Of a stretch of 52,614 bases of DNA, positions 1 to 9,006 are shown piece after piece. Both the position numbers and the translations under genes were made by a program. Position 1 is the first letter of the stretch; every line of letters begins with the position of its first letter. Origin of the DNA: Omnitrophica WOR_2 bacterium RIFCSPHIGHO2_02_FULL_50_17 (GTDB lineage Bacteria; Omnitrophota; Gorgyraeia; Zapsychrales; Zapsychraceae); NCBI GenBank assembly GCA_001805645.1, contig MHGQ01000041.1, positions 1 through 52,614 on the forward strand, given 5' to 3'. The notes beneath the pieces are model-generated. The model saw only the letters and a list, made by a program, of their open reading frames with translations. It made no database searches and was not told the DNA's origin.

Positions 1-3000
1 CTTCGTCGCTCGCGGCCGAAGGGAATCCTGAGCGAAGTCGAAGGGTATCCCGTCGTCTGTATCTCGTATCCCGTCGTTTGTATACCGTCGCTCGTCAAAA
101 GCACGAGATACGAACGACGAACGACGAGATACGGTATATGCCAGCGGCGTGTATTCCGTGTACTGCGGATTCTTCGCCTCGGTGCCGGCGCCGCCGTTAT
201 AGAGAGCCTTGACCTCGGCGGCCTTTAACGCGTAGTTGTAATAACGAAAATCATCCATCTGGCCGCCGTAATAATTGTGGTTGCCCTGGTTATTGTTTTT
301 GGCGCAGCCCATGCGGGCGTTATCCAAACCCCAGGTGCTGTTAAACCAGGCGTCCAATCCTAAACTCTGGTCCAGCACCGTGACGGCTACTTCACTGCCG
401 TTGACATACCCCTTGATACCGGTTCCATCCTGCACAAGCGCGACGTGCGACCACAAACCGGCTGCCAAGGCGTTGGGCAGACTGACCTTTAAGCTGATGA
501 CCGAGTTGGCGATGTAAAACTCCAAGTCATTCGCCGCGCGCAGTTCCACCCGGTTTTGCCCGTCGGTATCGGAAATCGAAAAAATCACATCTCCGGAAGA
601 TGGACTGCTAGGATTCACCCACAAGGCAATGCTACCGACAACATGGTTCTTTGCCGCGAGCAGAGTGTCGGCGTTGACAAGCTGGTTGGCCCCGTTTAAG
701 TTAAAGGAAGCGTTAATAACACCGGCGGAAGAAATAGTATTTGTGTAGAGCGGCGCGTACGCCATCATCTCCATCTCCGTTAAACCGACCTCCACGTGGC
801 CGCCGTTGGCGGATATATTAAGCCGGTATTTGTTGTAGGCGGTATCATTGGCAAAGTTAAACGTAACGGGCGACTGCCAGCCCCAGGATGAATAACTGCG
901 GGTATCGAGGACATCCCAACCGGAACCGTTAAATCCTTCAAATGTCCAGTTGTGTGGATTGCCGTCGTCATTGGGATAAATATGGCCGCGCGGGGCAATA
1001 ACATACTGGTTAATCTTGTGTATGGATGAAAATTCATAGGCCAGCCAGCCGCTTTTGGTCCCGTCGGCAACCCAGCCGTCCCAGTTCGTGGTATCATTGT
1101 CAAAGGCTCTATATGGGTAACAAGGACCTCCATTGCAATCCGTTCTATTAAGATATGAACTTGCACTCGCCGTCCCGCTGCCGGTCAAATCCGAGGTGTA
1201 AGCGGATGTCTGTTCCGTGATGGCCGGATATAGGGCGCCGGCGGTGTCGGCGACATTGCTGTCGGCGGCGTTGTCATTAAAGGCGTATTGCACCCACGGC
1301 GAAGGCATAGTGATCACCGCCGGGGCCGCGGGGGTTGCCGAACGCTCATTGGAGTTGCCGCTTTCCATATTCGTGTTGTAAGCGAAGGCTGCAAAATAAT
1401 AGGTTGTATCGTTCGCGAGCCCCGTGATGACTTTGTTGAGCGCACTACCGGCATCCAGGGTCGTCGTGTAATTCCCGCTTTGCGTCCCGTATTTGATTTT
1501 ATATCCGGTGGCATCAATGACACTTCCCCAGTTAAGTTTGACCTCGGTGCTTCCCGTCTGAATAAGATACAATTCCGGCGCGTTAAGCGTGACGGGAGGA
1601 ACCAGCGTTGGGTCATTGGCGATAGTCTCGATCTGCCCGGCCGCGTTGTAATTGTAGACGACGTTTTCTCCCTGGGGATACTGGATATCGGTCAACCGGC
1701 TCAACGCGTCATAACCGCGGTTCACCTCAAAAGCCCGGGCGTTCATCTCTTTCACCGACTGCAGTTCCCGGCCCAGCTCGTCATAGGCAAACTGCGTGTT
1801 CCCGCCGGAATACGTCGCCTGCGTCAGGCGGCCTTTGGCAAAGTTAGACGCCGTTGCGTTGTCATAGGTGTAGTTGACATTTACCATCCCGTTGACGCCG
1901 TCGGTTTTGTTGGTCAAACGGTTGAGAGCATCATAGGTGAAGACAAGCGTCTGCCCCTTGGCGTCGGTCTGGCTGATCAGATTGCCGTTGAGGTCATACG
2001 CATATCCCCAATGGCCCATGTCCGGATCATCCATCGTAATCTTGCGGCCCAAGACATCGTAGGTAATCGTTGTGGTATTGTTGTAGGCATCCTTGGTCTG
2101 GACGAGATTGCCTTCCGAATCGTAGGAATACAGAGTCGTAGCGTAAAGGGTATAGGGTTTGGCAGGGTAATTCGGACTGCGGCCGTCGGCGCCAAGATAC
2201 TCTTCTTTTTTGATGAGCCGGCCGTAGGCGTCGAAATGGGATTTCTGCCGGTGGCCGTTTTCATCGGTCGCGGTGAGCGTCCAATCATCATAAGAAACGC
2301 TCGCGAAAGTCCCGTCGGGATTGGTGGTTTTAACCGCCCGTCCCATGGCATCGTAGGTCATGAGTGTGTGGGGCTTGGCGGTGTCGATTGTATCAATCAC
2401 ATCCATCGGATTGGTGCTAAACGCCGGCAGATACTGCCGGCTCTTCAATCCCCGCGAATCATATTGAGTCTGTCCGTTGATCACATAACGGCCGTTGACT
2501 TCCGAGCGCGCCTTGGTCTGTGCCAGGCGCCCGAAACCGTCGATGAAACTCACCGTATCGATCGTTGCCGCTTTCCCGTGGTACACGCGCTGGCGGGTGG
2601 TGACCTTTGTATAACTTCCGAGAAATTCAATCTCTGTCGTTTGAGTCGGCAGTGCGATGGAATCCAGCGGCGAAACAACCGCCGCGGTGCGTCCGAACAC
2701 GTCGTATGAACGTTTGCCCTGCTGCTGGTTTGGGTCGGTGGTGGATTTGACCTGGCCCCAGAGGCCTTGCAGGCCGCTGGTATCGCTTAAGGCCACACCG
2801 TTGACCCCGTAATATTCATTGATCACTTTATGTCCGAGGGCGTTCTCGGTCGTCATCGGAAACATGTTGTACGTCGTGTCATACGTGACGCGCGCAACAT
2901 TCCCTATGGGGTCGGTGGTCGTCAGGAGATTCCCGCCGGCATCATACGTATATTGGGTGATAGGGTTGACGTTTCCTGTCCCGGCCCAATCCTCTTTTTT

Positions 3001-5952
3001 CGTCAAAAGCCCCTTGACCGGCGCCGCCGTATTGCCCTGATTGTCGTAATAGAACCAGCTCTGGCGGACAATGGTGCCGGCATTATCTTTGACCGTCGTC
3101 TGCCGCGGCAAGCCCACGATCCAGTTGCCGCCGGAGGTGTCTTGGACATACGCGGTCTCCACCGTGCGCGTGTCATTGCCGATATCGCCGCCCGTCGCCA
3201 AGTCCACTTCTCCCCATTGCACCGCTTTGGTCAAGTTGCCTAACTGCGGCGTTTCCTCAAAGGAAAATTCTTCGGCCGTGCGCCGGCCCGTCGCGTTGCC
3301 GTCGTAAACAAAATTATCTTTTCTTTGAAGATAGATGAAGTCGCTTCCGGCGGCAATTTCCTGCTTCGTCCAGGTGTTGACCGTCTTGCTGTAGAGACTG
3401 CCGGAGGCGTCATAAATCCGCTGTTCCAAGACCCTTCCTTTATAGATGCCGTCCTGGGCGAAGGTTGTTTCGGAATAATTGCCGTCGGGGTCCGTGACGC
3501 GCACCAGGCCGAAGCCGCGGAATTCCCGTTCTTGCGCGTCCCACAATCCCTGCTCGTAGGAATTCTGAATCGTGTACGATTCCCCCAGGCCGTTGGACTT
3601 GATGATGGATTTCACCACCTGAATCGAAAAGGGGAGAAACGTCTGCGGATAATTGACAGCGGCCTCATAGGTAATGGAAGACTGCCCGCCCAGACCGTTC
3701 TCGATGGATGACATGATATCCGGCATGACACCGTTGGAAAACGCGATCTCCAGCTTCCCTATAAGATTGTAGACGGCAAAATCAATAATGGTGTCACCGT
3801 TGTAATCCCCCTGCTGTATCTGCGTGTTCGGCCCTTTGATACCGAAGACAAAGGGCAGTTCCGCCGCCGCGGCAAAAGACAACCCATTGGACACGCGGTA
3901 AATGACCTTGCCCGTTGAATCGTCATAAAAGCCTAAGTCGGTTAAGCCGTCATAATTGAAATCCGACACGACTGTATTTCTGCCCGCTCCGAATCCGGAA
4001 ACGGCGGACAATTGCCGCAGGCCTGCGAGGATGTCCCCCGTATTCAGGCGTATATCCCAATTCCCGCTTGTTTTATTAAACGCGCCGAAGTCAATCTGGC
4101 CGTCGCCGTTAAAATCTCCCACGACAGGCGTATCACCGGAGCTTCCAATCAGGATATTCTGTCCGCCGGAGAGGGCCGCGAAGCTGGTGCCCTTATTCAG
4201 GGCGGTGCGGACATACAAACTTCCGGAGGATTTATAAAATGTTAAAATATCCGTCAGCCCGTCCCCGTTAAAATCCCCCGTGGCGGGGTCTTCGCCGGCG
4301 CCGAAGCCGGAGAGCCACACCCCCGAATCGTTGAACCGGCTGCCGTCGGAAAAGGCCACACGCCAGCCCCCGCTGGCCGGGTCAAAGCCGCTGATATCCA
4401 TGCGCCCGTCGGCGTTAAAATCACCCAAAACCAGTTTGCCGTTTGTCCCAAAGCCGGTAATCCATGTTTCCTTCGCTGAGAAGACGCTGCCAGTGGAGCG
4501 CTCGATCTCCACCTTGCCGTCGGCGGAGGTGAAGGTGGCGATGTCCGTTAGCCCGTCGGCGTTAAAGTCCCCGGAGATCTGCGGCAGGATAACACTCGAG
4601 GAATTCATTAAATCAACATTATTCGCCAGGGCGTAATTAAGATTAAAACCAAAACCCTCGTGCTGATGATAAAGAGTTATCTCGACGAGATTGTACCCCG
4701 CCTGCAACGACCATGAAGGGCCCACAGACTGGGAATAATTGCCATTAAGCCAGATCCCGTCAACGCCTCCTGTCGAGTAAGGAACACTTAAAGTCGCGGC
4801 CTTGTCCACATAAAGATATGTCCAGAGCCAGTGAGCCGTGTCCTGGCCGCTGGAGAAGCTGAAATTGCCTGTGCCGTCGCCCTTTGTAGAGAGCGGCCCC
4901 CAATTGACACTGTTACACATATTTGTCGGCGGACACGGGCCGTAATTCTCGTGGCCGCGGTCATATCCGGAATCGTAGCGGTAGTTCCAAAGGTTGTCTC
5001 CGGCGACGGCATTATTCATCGACGTCACGGCATAATTAAAATCAGGATTTTTCGAGGTTTGATAGGAAAACGCCATCGGCGGCAGGGAGCTGAAGCCGTC
5101 GGAGCCGAATTGGACAACAGAGGTTAATAAGGAGCGCCCCGTTGTTTTACTGCCGCTGTAAAGAAAATCGTATTTTCTCTGGAGACTGCCGTCAACGCTC
5201 GCCGTCATCCGGCTGAGCCGCAAGCGTATGGACATGCGAAAGCCGGTGTTGTAGCGGTCAATCTCATTCTCCGGACGCGCCTCCCGCTCAAAAGCCACCT
5301 GAGCAAAGGGGGACAACCCTTTTTGAGAATTGCCCGTGTAACGGATGTCCTGCGGATATAATTTATTTTCGTCACGGAAATACTCGATGGTCATATTATT
5401 GCCGCGGGGGTCTTCGACTTTGTTCAAATACCACTTAAAGACGCGGCTGGTGTCGTCGGGGTCGTATTCCCGGGCGGATGTGGTCTCGCCGAAGAAATAC
5501 TGGGTGCCGTTTTTATCCATGACCTTCCAATAGCCGGAGGTCCGCTCAATCTTCATAAATGCCCCTTCCACCTTGCCGTGGTAGAGTCCAGTGCCCGCGT
5601 CAAAAACCAGTTCCTGGACGCCGCCGTTCTGGACCAAAAGAAATGTATCCGTATCGTCGTAATGAGGCACCCCGCCTTTGGCGGAACGCTGCACCGCTCC
5701 CAGTTCCAGGCTCCATCCCACCCCTAGGATATCGTTGGACGAACTGGAATTATATTGAAGCTGGATATTCGGCTGAATACCGCCGCGCCCGGGAGGGACA
5801 TCCAGAGGAACGCCAAAATTGGCGCTGCCCGTGTGCGGGTCAGCCTCGGCGGAGAGGGCCGTAAACTGATTTTGAGAAGACGCGAAAACCGTGTGAGCAT
5901 TTAACAAAACGATGGCAACCATCATCCCCACGACAAACCATGCCTTTTTCAT
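1..5952 (-). CDS. Very large secreted RHS/YD-repeat protein (SpvB-like N-term, FG-GAP/VCBS repeats, RHS repeats, Fn3-like, F5/8 type C-like and LamG-like C-terminal regions); 3' end runs off the window
   Basis: Frame with triplets starting at positions 1,4,7... has no tta/cta/tca in the lines checked. ATG at 5952 gives MKKAWFVVGMMVAIVLLNAHTVFASSQNQFTALSAEADPHTGSANFGVPLDVPPGRGGIQPNIQLQYNSSSSNDILGVGWSLELG. Contains repeated GDFNxDGxxDI motifs, YDALNRL/YDxxGRL motifs and 'SIALWVNP...WSHVALVQDG...GYVNG'. About 1984 codons in window. Confidence 0.88.
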   Translation of the reverse strand, partial: MKKAWFVVGMMVAIVLLNAHTVFASSQNQFTALSAEADPHTGSANFGVPLDVPPGRGGIQPNIQLQYNSSSSNDILGVGWSLELGAVQRSAKGGVPHYDDTDTFLLVQNGGVQELVFDAGTGLYHGKVEGAFMKIERTSGYWKVMDKNGTQYFFGETTSAREYDPDDTSRVFKWYLNKVEDPRGNNMTIEYFRDENKLYPQDIRYTGNSQKGLSPFAQVAFEREARPENEIDRYNTGFRMSIRLRLSRMTASVDGSLQRKYDFLYSGSKTTGRSLLTSVVQFGSDGFSSLPPMAFSYQTSKNPDFNYAVTSMNNAVAGDNLWNYRYDSGYDRGHENYGPCPPTNMCNSVNWGPLSTKGDGTGNFSFSSGQDTAHWLWTYLYVDKAATLSVPYSTGGVDGIWLNGNYSQSVGPSWSLQAGYNLVEITLYHQHEGFGFNLNYALANNVDLMNSSSVILPQISGDFNADGLTDIATFTSADGKVEIERSTGSVFSAKETWITGFGTNGKLVLGDFNADGRMDISGFDPASGGWRVAFSDGSRFNDSGVWLSGFGAGEDPATGDFNGDGLTDILTFYKSSGSLYVRTALNKGTSFAALSGGQNILIGSSGDTPVVGDFNGDGQIDFGAFNKTSGNWDIRLNTGDILAGLRQLSAVSGFGAGRNTVVSDFNYDGLTDLGFYDDSTGKVIYRVSNGLSFAAAAELPFVFGIKGPNTQIQQGDYNGDTIIDFAVYNLIGKLEIAFSNGVMPDIMSSIENGLGGQSSITYEAAVNYPQTFLPFSIQVVKSIIKSNGLGESYTIQNSYEQGLWDAQEREFRGFGLVRVTDPDGNYSETTFAQDGIYKGRVLEQRIYDASGSLYSKTVNTWTKQEIAAGSDFIYLQRKDNFVYDGNATGRRTAEEFSFEETPQLGNLTKAVQWGEVDLATGGDIGNDTRTVETAYVQDTSGGNWIVGLPRQTTVKDNAGTIVRQSWFYYDNQGNTAAPVKGLLTKKEDWAGTGNVNPITQYTYDAGGNLLTTTDPIGNVARVTYDTTYNMFPMTTENALGHKVINEYYGVNGVALSDTSGLQGLWGQVKSTTDPNQQQGKRSYDVFGRTAAVVSPLDSIALPTQTTEIEFLGSYTKVTTRQRVYHGKAATIDTVSFIDGFGRLAQTKARSEVNGRYVINGQTQYDSRGLKSRQYLPAFSTNPMDVIDTIDTAKPHTLMTYDAMGRAVKTTNPDGTFASVSYDDWTLTATDENGHRQKSHFDAYGRLIKKEEYLGADGRSPNYPAKPYTLYATTLYSYDSEGNLVQTKDAYNNTTTITYDVLGRKITMDDPDMGHWGYAYDLNGNLISQTDAKGQTLVFTYDALNRLTNKTDGVNGMVNVNYTYDNATASNFAKGRLTQATYSGGNTQFAYDELGRELQSVKEMNARAFEVNRGYDALSRLTDIQYPQGENVVYNYNAAGQIETIANDPTLVPPVTLNAPELYLIQTGSTEVKLNWGSVIDATGYKIKYGTQSGNYTTTLDAGSALNKVITGLANDTTYYFAAFAYNTNMESGNSNERSATPAAPAVITMPSPWVQYAFNDNAADSNVADTAGALYPAITEQTSAYTSDLTGSGTASASSYLNRTDCNGGPCYPYRAFDNDTTNWDGWVADGTKSGWLAYEFSSIHKINQYVIAPRGHIYPNDDGNPHNWTFEGFNGSGWDVLDTRSYSSWGWQSPVTFNFANDTAYNKYRLNISANGGHVEVGLTEMEMMAYAPLYTNTISSAGVINASFNLNGANQLVNADTLLAAKNHVVGSIALWVNPSSPSSGDVIFSISDTDGQNRVELRAANDLEFYIANSVISLKVSLPNALAAGLWSHVALVQDGTGIKGYVNGSEVAVTVLDQSLGLDAWFNSTWGLDNARMGCAKNNNQGNHNYYGGQMDDFRYYNYALKAAEVKALYNGGAGTEAKNPQYTEYTPLAYTVSRRSSFVSRAFDERRYTNDGIRDTDDGIPFDFAQDSLRPRATK
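45..138. repeat. Inverted pair of heptamer arrays with tiny loop, inside the RHS-protein ORF
   Basis: Left arm GTATCCC GTCGTCT GTATCTC GTATCCC GTCGTTT GTATACC GTCGCTC GTC; right arm ACGAGAT ACGAACG ACGAACG ACGAGAT ACGGTAT, complementary in type to the left arm. Confidence 0.8.
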
Positions 5953-6158
5953 GACAGCCTCCTTCTTCCCCTCCCCTAACCCCTCCCACAAGTGGAGGGG
6001 AATAATATTAAATTCCTTCCCCTGATAAAGAGAGGAATCCTTCATATCAAAAGAAGGGGTGCCCTTCCCGGGAGCCGTCCTCGGGCCTCACCAAAACCGC
6101 CGGGGAGAAAAAAGCGATTTTCTGGAAAAACACCCCCCCCTTATAAACCATCCTATGG

Positions 6159-6189
6159 CGTGAAGCGTATCTCGTGAAGCGTCTCTCGC
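6159..6189. repeat. Left heptamer array flanking S23 gene 1
   Basis: CGTGAAG CGTATCT CGTGAAG CGTCTCT CGC, exact 7-bp period. Confidence 0.75.
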
Positions 6190-6196
6190 ATTCTCA

Positions 6197-6571
6197 TTAA
6201 AGTTTTTTGATCAAATTCCTGATCATCCGCGATTCATGATCAACTTTCTCAAGCAATTCTAATTTTATCGATTGACTGATATAAACTAAATCCTCACATA
6301 TCTCGATTTGTGTCTCCAGTTCGGCACAAGATCCTAAAGCCAAATAGAGAAACTGCCGATATTCTTTGTTATGATACCGGTTGAACCCCTCCGCAATATT
6401 TGATGGAATAGAAATTGCAGCCCTTCGCATTTGCGCGATCAAGGTAAATAACTCTTCTCTAGGGAATTCTCTCGTTGCTGCATAGACCATGCCCACTATC
6501 TTTTTGCCCAATTGCCAGATATCAAGATCCCTGAAATTCTTTATTTTCTGTTTTTCACTGTCCTGATTCAC
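6197..6571 (-). CDS. S23/IVP four-helix-bundle protein, copy 1 (GTG start)
   Basis: FRDLDIWQLGKKIVGMVYAATREFPREELFTLIAQMRRAAISIPSNIAEGFNRYHNKEYRQFLYLALGSCAELETQIEI: hallmark of the 23S rRNA-intervening-sequence protein family. Confidence 0.93.
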   Translation of the reverse strand: MNQDSEKQKIKNFRDLDIWQLGKKIVGMVYAATREFPREELFTLIAQMRRAAISIPSNIAEGFNRYHNKEYRQFLYLALGSCAELETQIEICEDLVYISQSIKLELLEKVDHESRMIRNLIKKL

Positions 6572-6596
6572 GATTCACTCTTCACGTTTCACGATC
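6565..6596. repeat. Right heptamer array flanking S23 gene 1 (inverted relative to left)
   Basis: GATTCAC GATTCAC TCTTCAC GTTTCAC GATC, exact 7-bp period; TTCACG is the complement of left-arm CGTGAA. Confidence 0.75.
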
Positions 6597-6672
6597 TTAA
6601 AAAGAGGGGTGCCATGCATCGAGCACCTCGGATTTCCCTTTTTTCAGGTTTATCCCCCCATGCGATACCCTT

Positions 6673-6708
6673 CTCTTTAGGCTCTTTCCTACGAAAGAGC
6701 CTAAAGAG
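6673..6708. repeat. Perfect 16-bp inverted repeat with 4-nt loop
   Basis: CTCTTTAGGCTCTTTC-ctac-GAAAGAGCCTAAAGAG. Confidence 0.9.
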
Positions 6709-6787
6709 CGCATGGACACCCCCTTTTTCATCACACAAATAGCCACAGAAACCCAGCGCATCCGCCTTCGGCGGACGATACACCTGA

Positions 6788-7063
6788 TTATCCCTTTGTT
6801 TTTTCCTGAATTTTGTCCTTCCCGGTCTTATCCATTCCAACGGCCAGGTCTTCGCTGAAGCATTTCTTGCAAGGGGTATACCCTTCCTTCAAGGCGCCCC
6901 CTTTGTCAATCTTGCTCAGGTCCTTTTTGCCCTTGATAAGCCGGCATATCTCCTTGTGGTATTTACTGCCCTTTTGCGTTACAAAAACCTCGTCGGCAAA
7001 AACACTCGTTGCGACCGACACAAACACAACCAACATCCCCACCATCACTGTCTTACGTATCAT
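6788..7063 (-). CDS. Small secreted protein with Ada-like metal-binding motif (YHKEICR...GYTPCKKC)
   Basis: Start trimmed to MIRKTVMVGMLVVFVSVATSVFADEVFVTQKGSKYHKEICRLIKGKKDLSKIDKGGALKEGYTPCKKC; signal peptide. Confidence 0.75.
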   Translation of the reverse strand: MIRKTVMVGMLVVFVSVATSVFADEVFVTQKGSKYHKEICRLIKGKKDLSKIDKGGALKEGYTPCKKCFSEDLAVGMDKTGKDKIQEKTKG

Positions 7064-8726
7064 TGCCTCTTCTCCTTTTTTGTGCCCTGTGGCTATAAGG
7101 GTTGACGTTCTCCTGCATAAGACGGCTGAATTCCCCGCCGGTAAACGCATCGATAAGGGCGGTCAGCTCCTCGACGCGCATCTGTTTATCCAGCCGTATC
7201 TGCGGCTCCAGCGCAGAAGCCATGGCCAATTCCATCTGGATTCTGCGCCGCTCAAAATACAATCGGGTGACCTGATCCAGGATATCCTCGCGCAACTCCA
7301 CCATAAGTTTCGATCGCGTATCAATACCGGTCTGGTCATCGCTCCAAATCAGATCACCCAAATCCCACGAAAGCGCGACATCCCAATCGAGGAGGTCGCG
7401 CCCTTTCACAAGCGCATCGGGATTGGCGCCCGTGTCCCAGTGAAAAAATTCGCTGTCAGCCCTGTCTATCCCGACGGACAAAGACGGCAAAAAGGCCCTC
7501 GTCCGGGCCAGGCTGCGCCAGCTTTTGATTTTGTCCGGATGCACTTCGGCATAATCAATGGCCCAGCGGTGCACCTCGCCGATCGCCGGCTCGTCATGAA
7601 AATTCTTATCCATCTCTTCCAAATCCTTCATGGGTGTCTTTGTCCCTTTATCTCCTTGTAATTCTGAAAAAGGGAGCGCTTTCCCGTCGGGCAAATAAAA
7701 AATGCCCTTGTCCGTCGCCGCATAAACCGTCTCTTGCGCATCCCGAATCAAATGGTTCACCTGATTTGTCTCCATTCCTTTGTAGAGAGACATCCAGCGC
7801 CCGTCTTCAAAGACAAACGCCCCCTTTTTTGTCCCTGCCAACAGGCGCACGCAACGAATGTCGCCTGCAGGGCAGTGTTCACCGTGGCTGGTTGAGGGGA
7901 CCTCAAGGCTTACTAAAGAGGTTATTTCATTTAACGGGAGGGGCCCGGCGGCGATCGGCTGCCATTGCTGTCCCTGATCAGCGCTTGAATAAATCCCCTT
8001 GGACGAGGCCAGGAAAAGGCGGCCGTTGGGAGCAACGTGAAGCGAGCGAATGATAGAATTGTCGCCTGAATCGAACGTCTCATCGGAGGTGTTATCCCCG
8101 TTGGGGATATCACGAATTCCGACGGAAAATACCGCCGCATACCGCTCTGCCTGTTTATGCATCCGGTATAAGCGCCTGTCTGTTGCCAGATAAATAAAAT
8201 CCTTGTCCTGGACCGTGTGGTAAACCGACCTGTCCCCCAGCTCCCCTTCGAGGGTCCGCCAGGTTGTTCCCGGAAAATCCCTGCGGCGCAGCCCCCGGGA
8301 GGTTGCGGCATAAAGATGCTTTTCATCCTGAACAACCGACAGGCATTTCCTGGCCTCTGCATCGGAATCATAATAAATCCTTCGCCATCTCTCCCCCTCA
8401 TCAAGACTCTCATACAAGCCTGCGTCCGTAGCCGCGTAGACGGCCTGCGGTTGGTCCGGCGGCACATAAATAAAGTTAACTTCTTTAGACTCGCCGTCCG
8501 GCTGAAAAACGCTTCGGTAGTCTCTTCCCCTATTATTAGATTTGTAGAGAGCCTTGGCGGTGCCGGCATAAATGACGGACTCATTCAAGGGATGAACGGC
8601 CAGGGCGCGGACATCGGACTCATAAATCCCATCCGATGCCCTTTGCCAGATGAAAGAAGCCGCAGAAAAGCCAAAACAGGTAAAACCGGTCAAAAGAATA
8701 AAAAATACTCGTAAGAAATCCTTCAT
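7053..8726 (-). CDS. Secreted BNR/Ycf48-like beta-propeller protein
   Basis: Signal peptide MKDFLRVFFILLTGFTCFGFSA; repeated VIYAGTAKALYKSNNRGRDYRSVF, AVYAATDAGLYESLDEGERWRRI, LFLASSKGIYSSADQGQQWQPI. Confidence 0.8.
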   Translation of the reverse strand: MKDFLRVFFILLTGFTCFGFSAASFIWQRASDGIYESDVRALAVHPLNESVIYAGTAKALYKSNNRGRDYRSVFQPDGESKEVNFIYVPPDQPQAVYAATDAGLYESLDEGERWRRIYYDSDAEARKCLSVVQDEKHLYAATSRGLRRRDFPGTTWRTLEGELGDRSVYHTVQDKDFIYLATDRRLYRMHKQAERYAAVFSVGIRDIPNGDNTSDETFDSGDNSIIRSLHVAPNGRLFLASSKGIYSSADQGQQWQPIAAGPLPLNEITSLVSLEVPSTSHGEHCPAGDIRCVRLLAGTKKGAFVFEDGRWMSLYKGMETNQVNHLIRDAQETVYAATDKGIFYLPDGKALPFSELQGDKGTKTPMKDLEEMDKNFHDEPAIGEVHRWAIDYAEVHPDKIKSWRSLARTRAFLPSLSVGIDRADSEFFHWDTGANPDALVKGRDLLDWDVALSWDLGDLIWSDDQTGIDTRSKLMVELREDILDQVTRLYFERRRIQMELAMASALEPQIRLDKQMRVEELTALIDAFTGGEFSRLMQENVNPYSHRAQKRRRGNDT

Positions 8727-8950
8727 TTCATCGCATCCTTATCCATCTTCTCAACGCACATGACACTTAAGGCCTTCCCCACTTTCTATCAACGAATGAC
8801 GCATACGAAACGAAGTGTAACATGGTATTGATTATTTGTCAAGTCTCGTTGATTTTTATACAATTTATAATATATTGATTTATAATGGGTTACAATCGTG
8901 TAAAAAAATTTATTTTTACTCCGGGGAATTATTGATTTTTAATTAAAAAT

Positions 8951-8980
8951 GATTGACTATTTGTCAATCTGTGGTACACT
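8951..8980 (+). promoter_or_regulatory. Candidate promoter/operator of the HTH-cupin regulator
   Basis: Perfect inverted repeat GATTGAC-tattt-GTCAATC (8951-8969) overlapping a -35-like TTGACT (8953); TACACT (8975) 16 bp downstream as -10. Confidence 0.5.
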
Positions 8981-9006
8981 TCATTTACCACACGAAGGGG
9001 GAGAAA

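Noticed and set aside
1288-2709. 473-aa plus-strand ORF antisense to the RHS protein
   Set aside because: Opposite the continuous RHS-repeat frame; composition is a shadow of the GC-rich coding strand and no domain is recognisable.
6589-6840. 83-aa minus ORF between S23 copy 1 and the metal-binding protein
   Set aside because: Overlaps the structured repeats and palindromes; no conserved motif; better explained as non-coding.
6813-7661. 282-aa plus-strand ORF opposite the propeller and small metal-binding genes
   Set aside because: Antisense to two proteins with clear signal peptides and motifs; no domain seen.
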